DNA from: Devosia lacusdianchii
Lineage (GTDB): Bacteria > Pseudomonadota > Alphaproteobacteria > Rhizobiales > Devosiaceae
NCBI RefSeq assembly: GCF_022429625.1
Contig: NZ_CP092483.1
Coordinates: forward strand, 1,488,001 to 1,552,000
Direction of reading: 5' to 3'
DNA: 64,000 bases
The notes beneath the pieces are model-generated. The model did not search any database. It had not been told where the DNA came from and saw nothing but the letters and a program-made list of their open reading frames with translations. This document shows, piece by piece, positions 63,623 to 64,000 of the stretch (position 1 is the first letter of the stretch; each line of letters starts with the position of its first letter). The translations under genes were made by a program, and so were the position numbers.

Positions 63623-64000
63623 CCGACCTCTCCAACAGTTTTTTTGCCGATGGTCCGGTAGTGCTGCCGTCCGGCGGCCCGCTTTACCTGCAGCTCAAGC
63701 GCTGGATCGAGGACGCCATCCACAGGGGCGAGATCAACCCCGGCGACGCCCTGCCGTCCGAACGCGATCTTGCCACCAAGGTCGATGTCTCCCGCGTCAC
63801 CGTTCGCAAGGCGGTGCTGCAATTGGTCAAGGACGGGGTGCTCGTGCAGCGCCACGGTTCGGGCACCTTCGTGGCCCCGTTGACCCAGCGCGTCGAACAA
63901 TCGCTGTCCCAACTCACATCCTTTACCGAAGATATGGCACGCCGCGGCATGGCGGTGCGCGCTGAATGGCTCGATCGCGGCCTTTATCTGCCGTCGCCTG
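63619..64000 (+). CDS. GntR/HutC-family transcriptional regulator (partial, runs off right edge)
   Basis: 127 codons from GTG at 63619. The winged HTH has PLYLQLKRWIEDAIHRGEI, PGDALPSERDLA, VSRVTVRKAVLQL and QRHGSGTFV, then the start of a UTRA-type effector domain (QLTSFTEDMARRGM). HutC-subfamily members often sense amino-sugar phosphates, which fits the divergent murQ-like gene. The C-terminal half is outside the window. Confidence 0.9.
   Translation, partial: MTDLSNSFFADGPVVLPSGGPLYLQLKRWIEDAIHRGEINPGDALPSERDLATKVDVSRVTVRKAVLQLVKDGVLVQRHGSGTFVAPLTQRVEQSLSQLTSFTEDMARRGMAVRAEWLDRGLYLPSP

Overview
The window looks like chromosomal DNA of a high-GC alphaproteobacterium of the order Hyphomicrobiales, plausibly a Devosia-like genus. 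This rests on the density of ABC importers with LacI-type regulators, the style of the proteins, and the GTCATTCC-type palindromic intergenic elements. The family placement is inference. I saw no rRNA, tRNA, CRISPR array, transposase or phage gene.

Region 1 (1-12.2 kb) is a rearranged Pel-type exopolysaccharide locus. Two divergent gene sets meet near 5.7 kb. The leftward set encodes a PelA-like glycoside hydrolase, a small membrane-anchored TPR protein recalling PelB, and a giant secreted protein that runs off the left edge. That protein has four tandem beta-sandwich units followed by the Rossmann-like and NodB-like deacetylase parts of PelA. The rightward set encodes PelE-like, PelF, PelG and a PelD-like protein that has lost the GAF and GGDEF (c-di-GMP receptor) half. 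No PelC and no PelB beta-barrel lie in the window. A leftward NarL-type two-component pair follows.

Region 2 (12.6-26.9 kb) is a type I secretion island. It holds a 2378-residue secreted animal-type haem peroxidase with RTX repeats (the architecture of bacterial Mn(II)-oxidising MopA proteins), its ABC exporter, a second RTX protein with an N-terminal membrane helix, and an HlyD-family adaptor. An orphan LuxR-type response regulator and a Crp/Fnr-family regulator follow. Regions 1 and 2 together read as a matrix-building island: polysaccharide plus secreted redox enzyme plus signalling.

Region 3 (27-34.5 kb) is a leftward six-gene sugar operon: Gfo/Idh oxidoreductase, TIM-barrel isomerase and a MalEFGK-type importer. 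It is divergent from a LacI regulator and has two GTAAACGTTT-type operators between them.

Region 4 (34.5-43.1 kb) has pdxY (pyridoxal kinase) divergent from a Dpp-type importer and a class V aminotransferase resembling pyridoxamine-pyruvate aminotransferase. A pair of direct repeats in the divergent promoter suggests MocR-type control, so this is a candidate vitamin B6 uptake and salvage locus. A two-domain HAD protein is convergent at its end.

Region 5 (43.3-51 kb) is a second Dpp/Agp-type importer with a fused double ATPase and a LacI regulator. Region 6 (51-61.1 kb) groups a Na/Pi transporter, an inositol-monophosphatase family enzyme, a GDPD-like phosphodiesterase, a polyamine/iron-type ABC importer and a DUF5054 (GH38-like) protein. 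It may be an organophosphate-polyol scavenging set. Region 7 (61.1-64 kb) has small housekeeping genes, a MurQ-like etherase and the start of a GntR regulator at the right edge.
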